Of a stretch of 5,644 nt of DNA, positions 5,644-5,644 are shown in pieces. The stretch comes from Pseudobdellovibrionaceae bacterium (GTDB lineage Bacteria; Bdellovibrionota; Bdellovibrionia; Bdellovibrionales; Bdellovibrionaceae): the NCBI GenBank assembly GCA_014376325.1, contig JACMRP010000003.1, positions 1 to 5,644 on the forward strand. The letters are read 5' to 3'. A program made the translations under genes and the position numbers. The stretch's first letter is position 1; the number at the start of each line of letters is the position of its first letter. The notes beneath the pieces are model-generated. The model had not been told where the DNA came from and did not search any database. It saw nothing but the letters and a program-made list of their open reading frames with translations.

Positions 5644-5644
5644 A

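Overview
The window comes from a Gram-negative bacterium. It encodes a monofunctional peptidoglycan transglycosylase, an LpxL-type lipid acyltransferase domain and Sec-exported small proteins. GC content is moderate by eye and the coding is dense. The style would suit a Bdellovibrio-like or other proteobacterial genome, but that placement is a guess from protein style, not a demonstrated assignment.

Layout. Positions 1-272 (minus) hold the N-terminal 90 codons of a FabG-type ketoreductase that runs off the left edge. Divergent to it, starting only 30 bp away, is a four-gene plus-strand array: a PlsC-type acyltransferase (303-1091), a GT2-DUF2062-LPLAT fusion protein (1088-3022, ATGA overlap), lipoate-protein ligase lplA (3052-4071) and transglycosylase mtgA (4075-4800, probable TTG start). 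The tight spacing (4-bp overlap, 29 bp, 3 bp) suggests one operon. It ends at a strong, apparently bidirectional hairpin terminator (4809-4836). Convergent to it on the minus strand is an 80-aa secreted four-cysteine protein (4873-5115). A gene-free stretch of about 417 bp follows (5116-5532), with a candidate promoter, a long GC-rich imperfect hairpin, a 10-bp palindrome and a minus-strand terminator-like hairpin. Positions 5533-5643 appear to be the 3' end of another minus-strand gene.

How the genes may work together. FabG-type reductase, PlsC-like acyltransferase and a glycosyltransferase/LPLAT fusion are the combination seen at the edges of aryl-polyene/flexirubin-type or related polyketide-lipid clusters. 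There they are thought to build and attach a glycolipid anchor for a fatty-acid-synthase-like polyene. Only the edge of such a cluster could be in view: no ketosynthase, dehydratase, ACP, ammonia-lyase or MMPL exporter is present, so this is inference. lplA and mtgA look like housekeeping genes appended to the transcript. No CRISPR array, insertion sequence, tRNA or rRNA was recognised.
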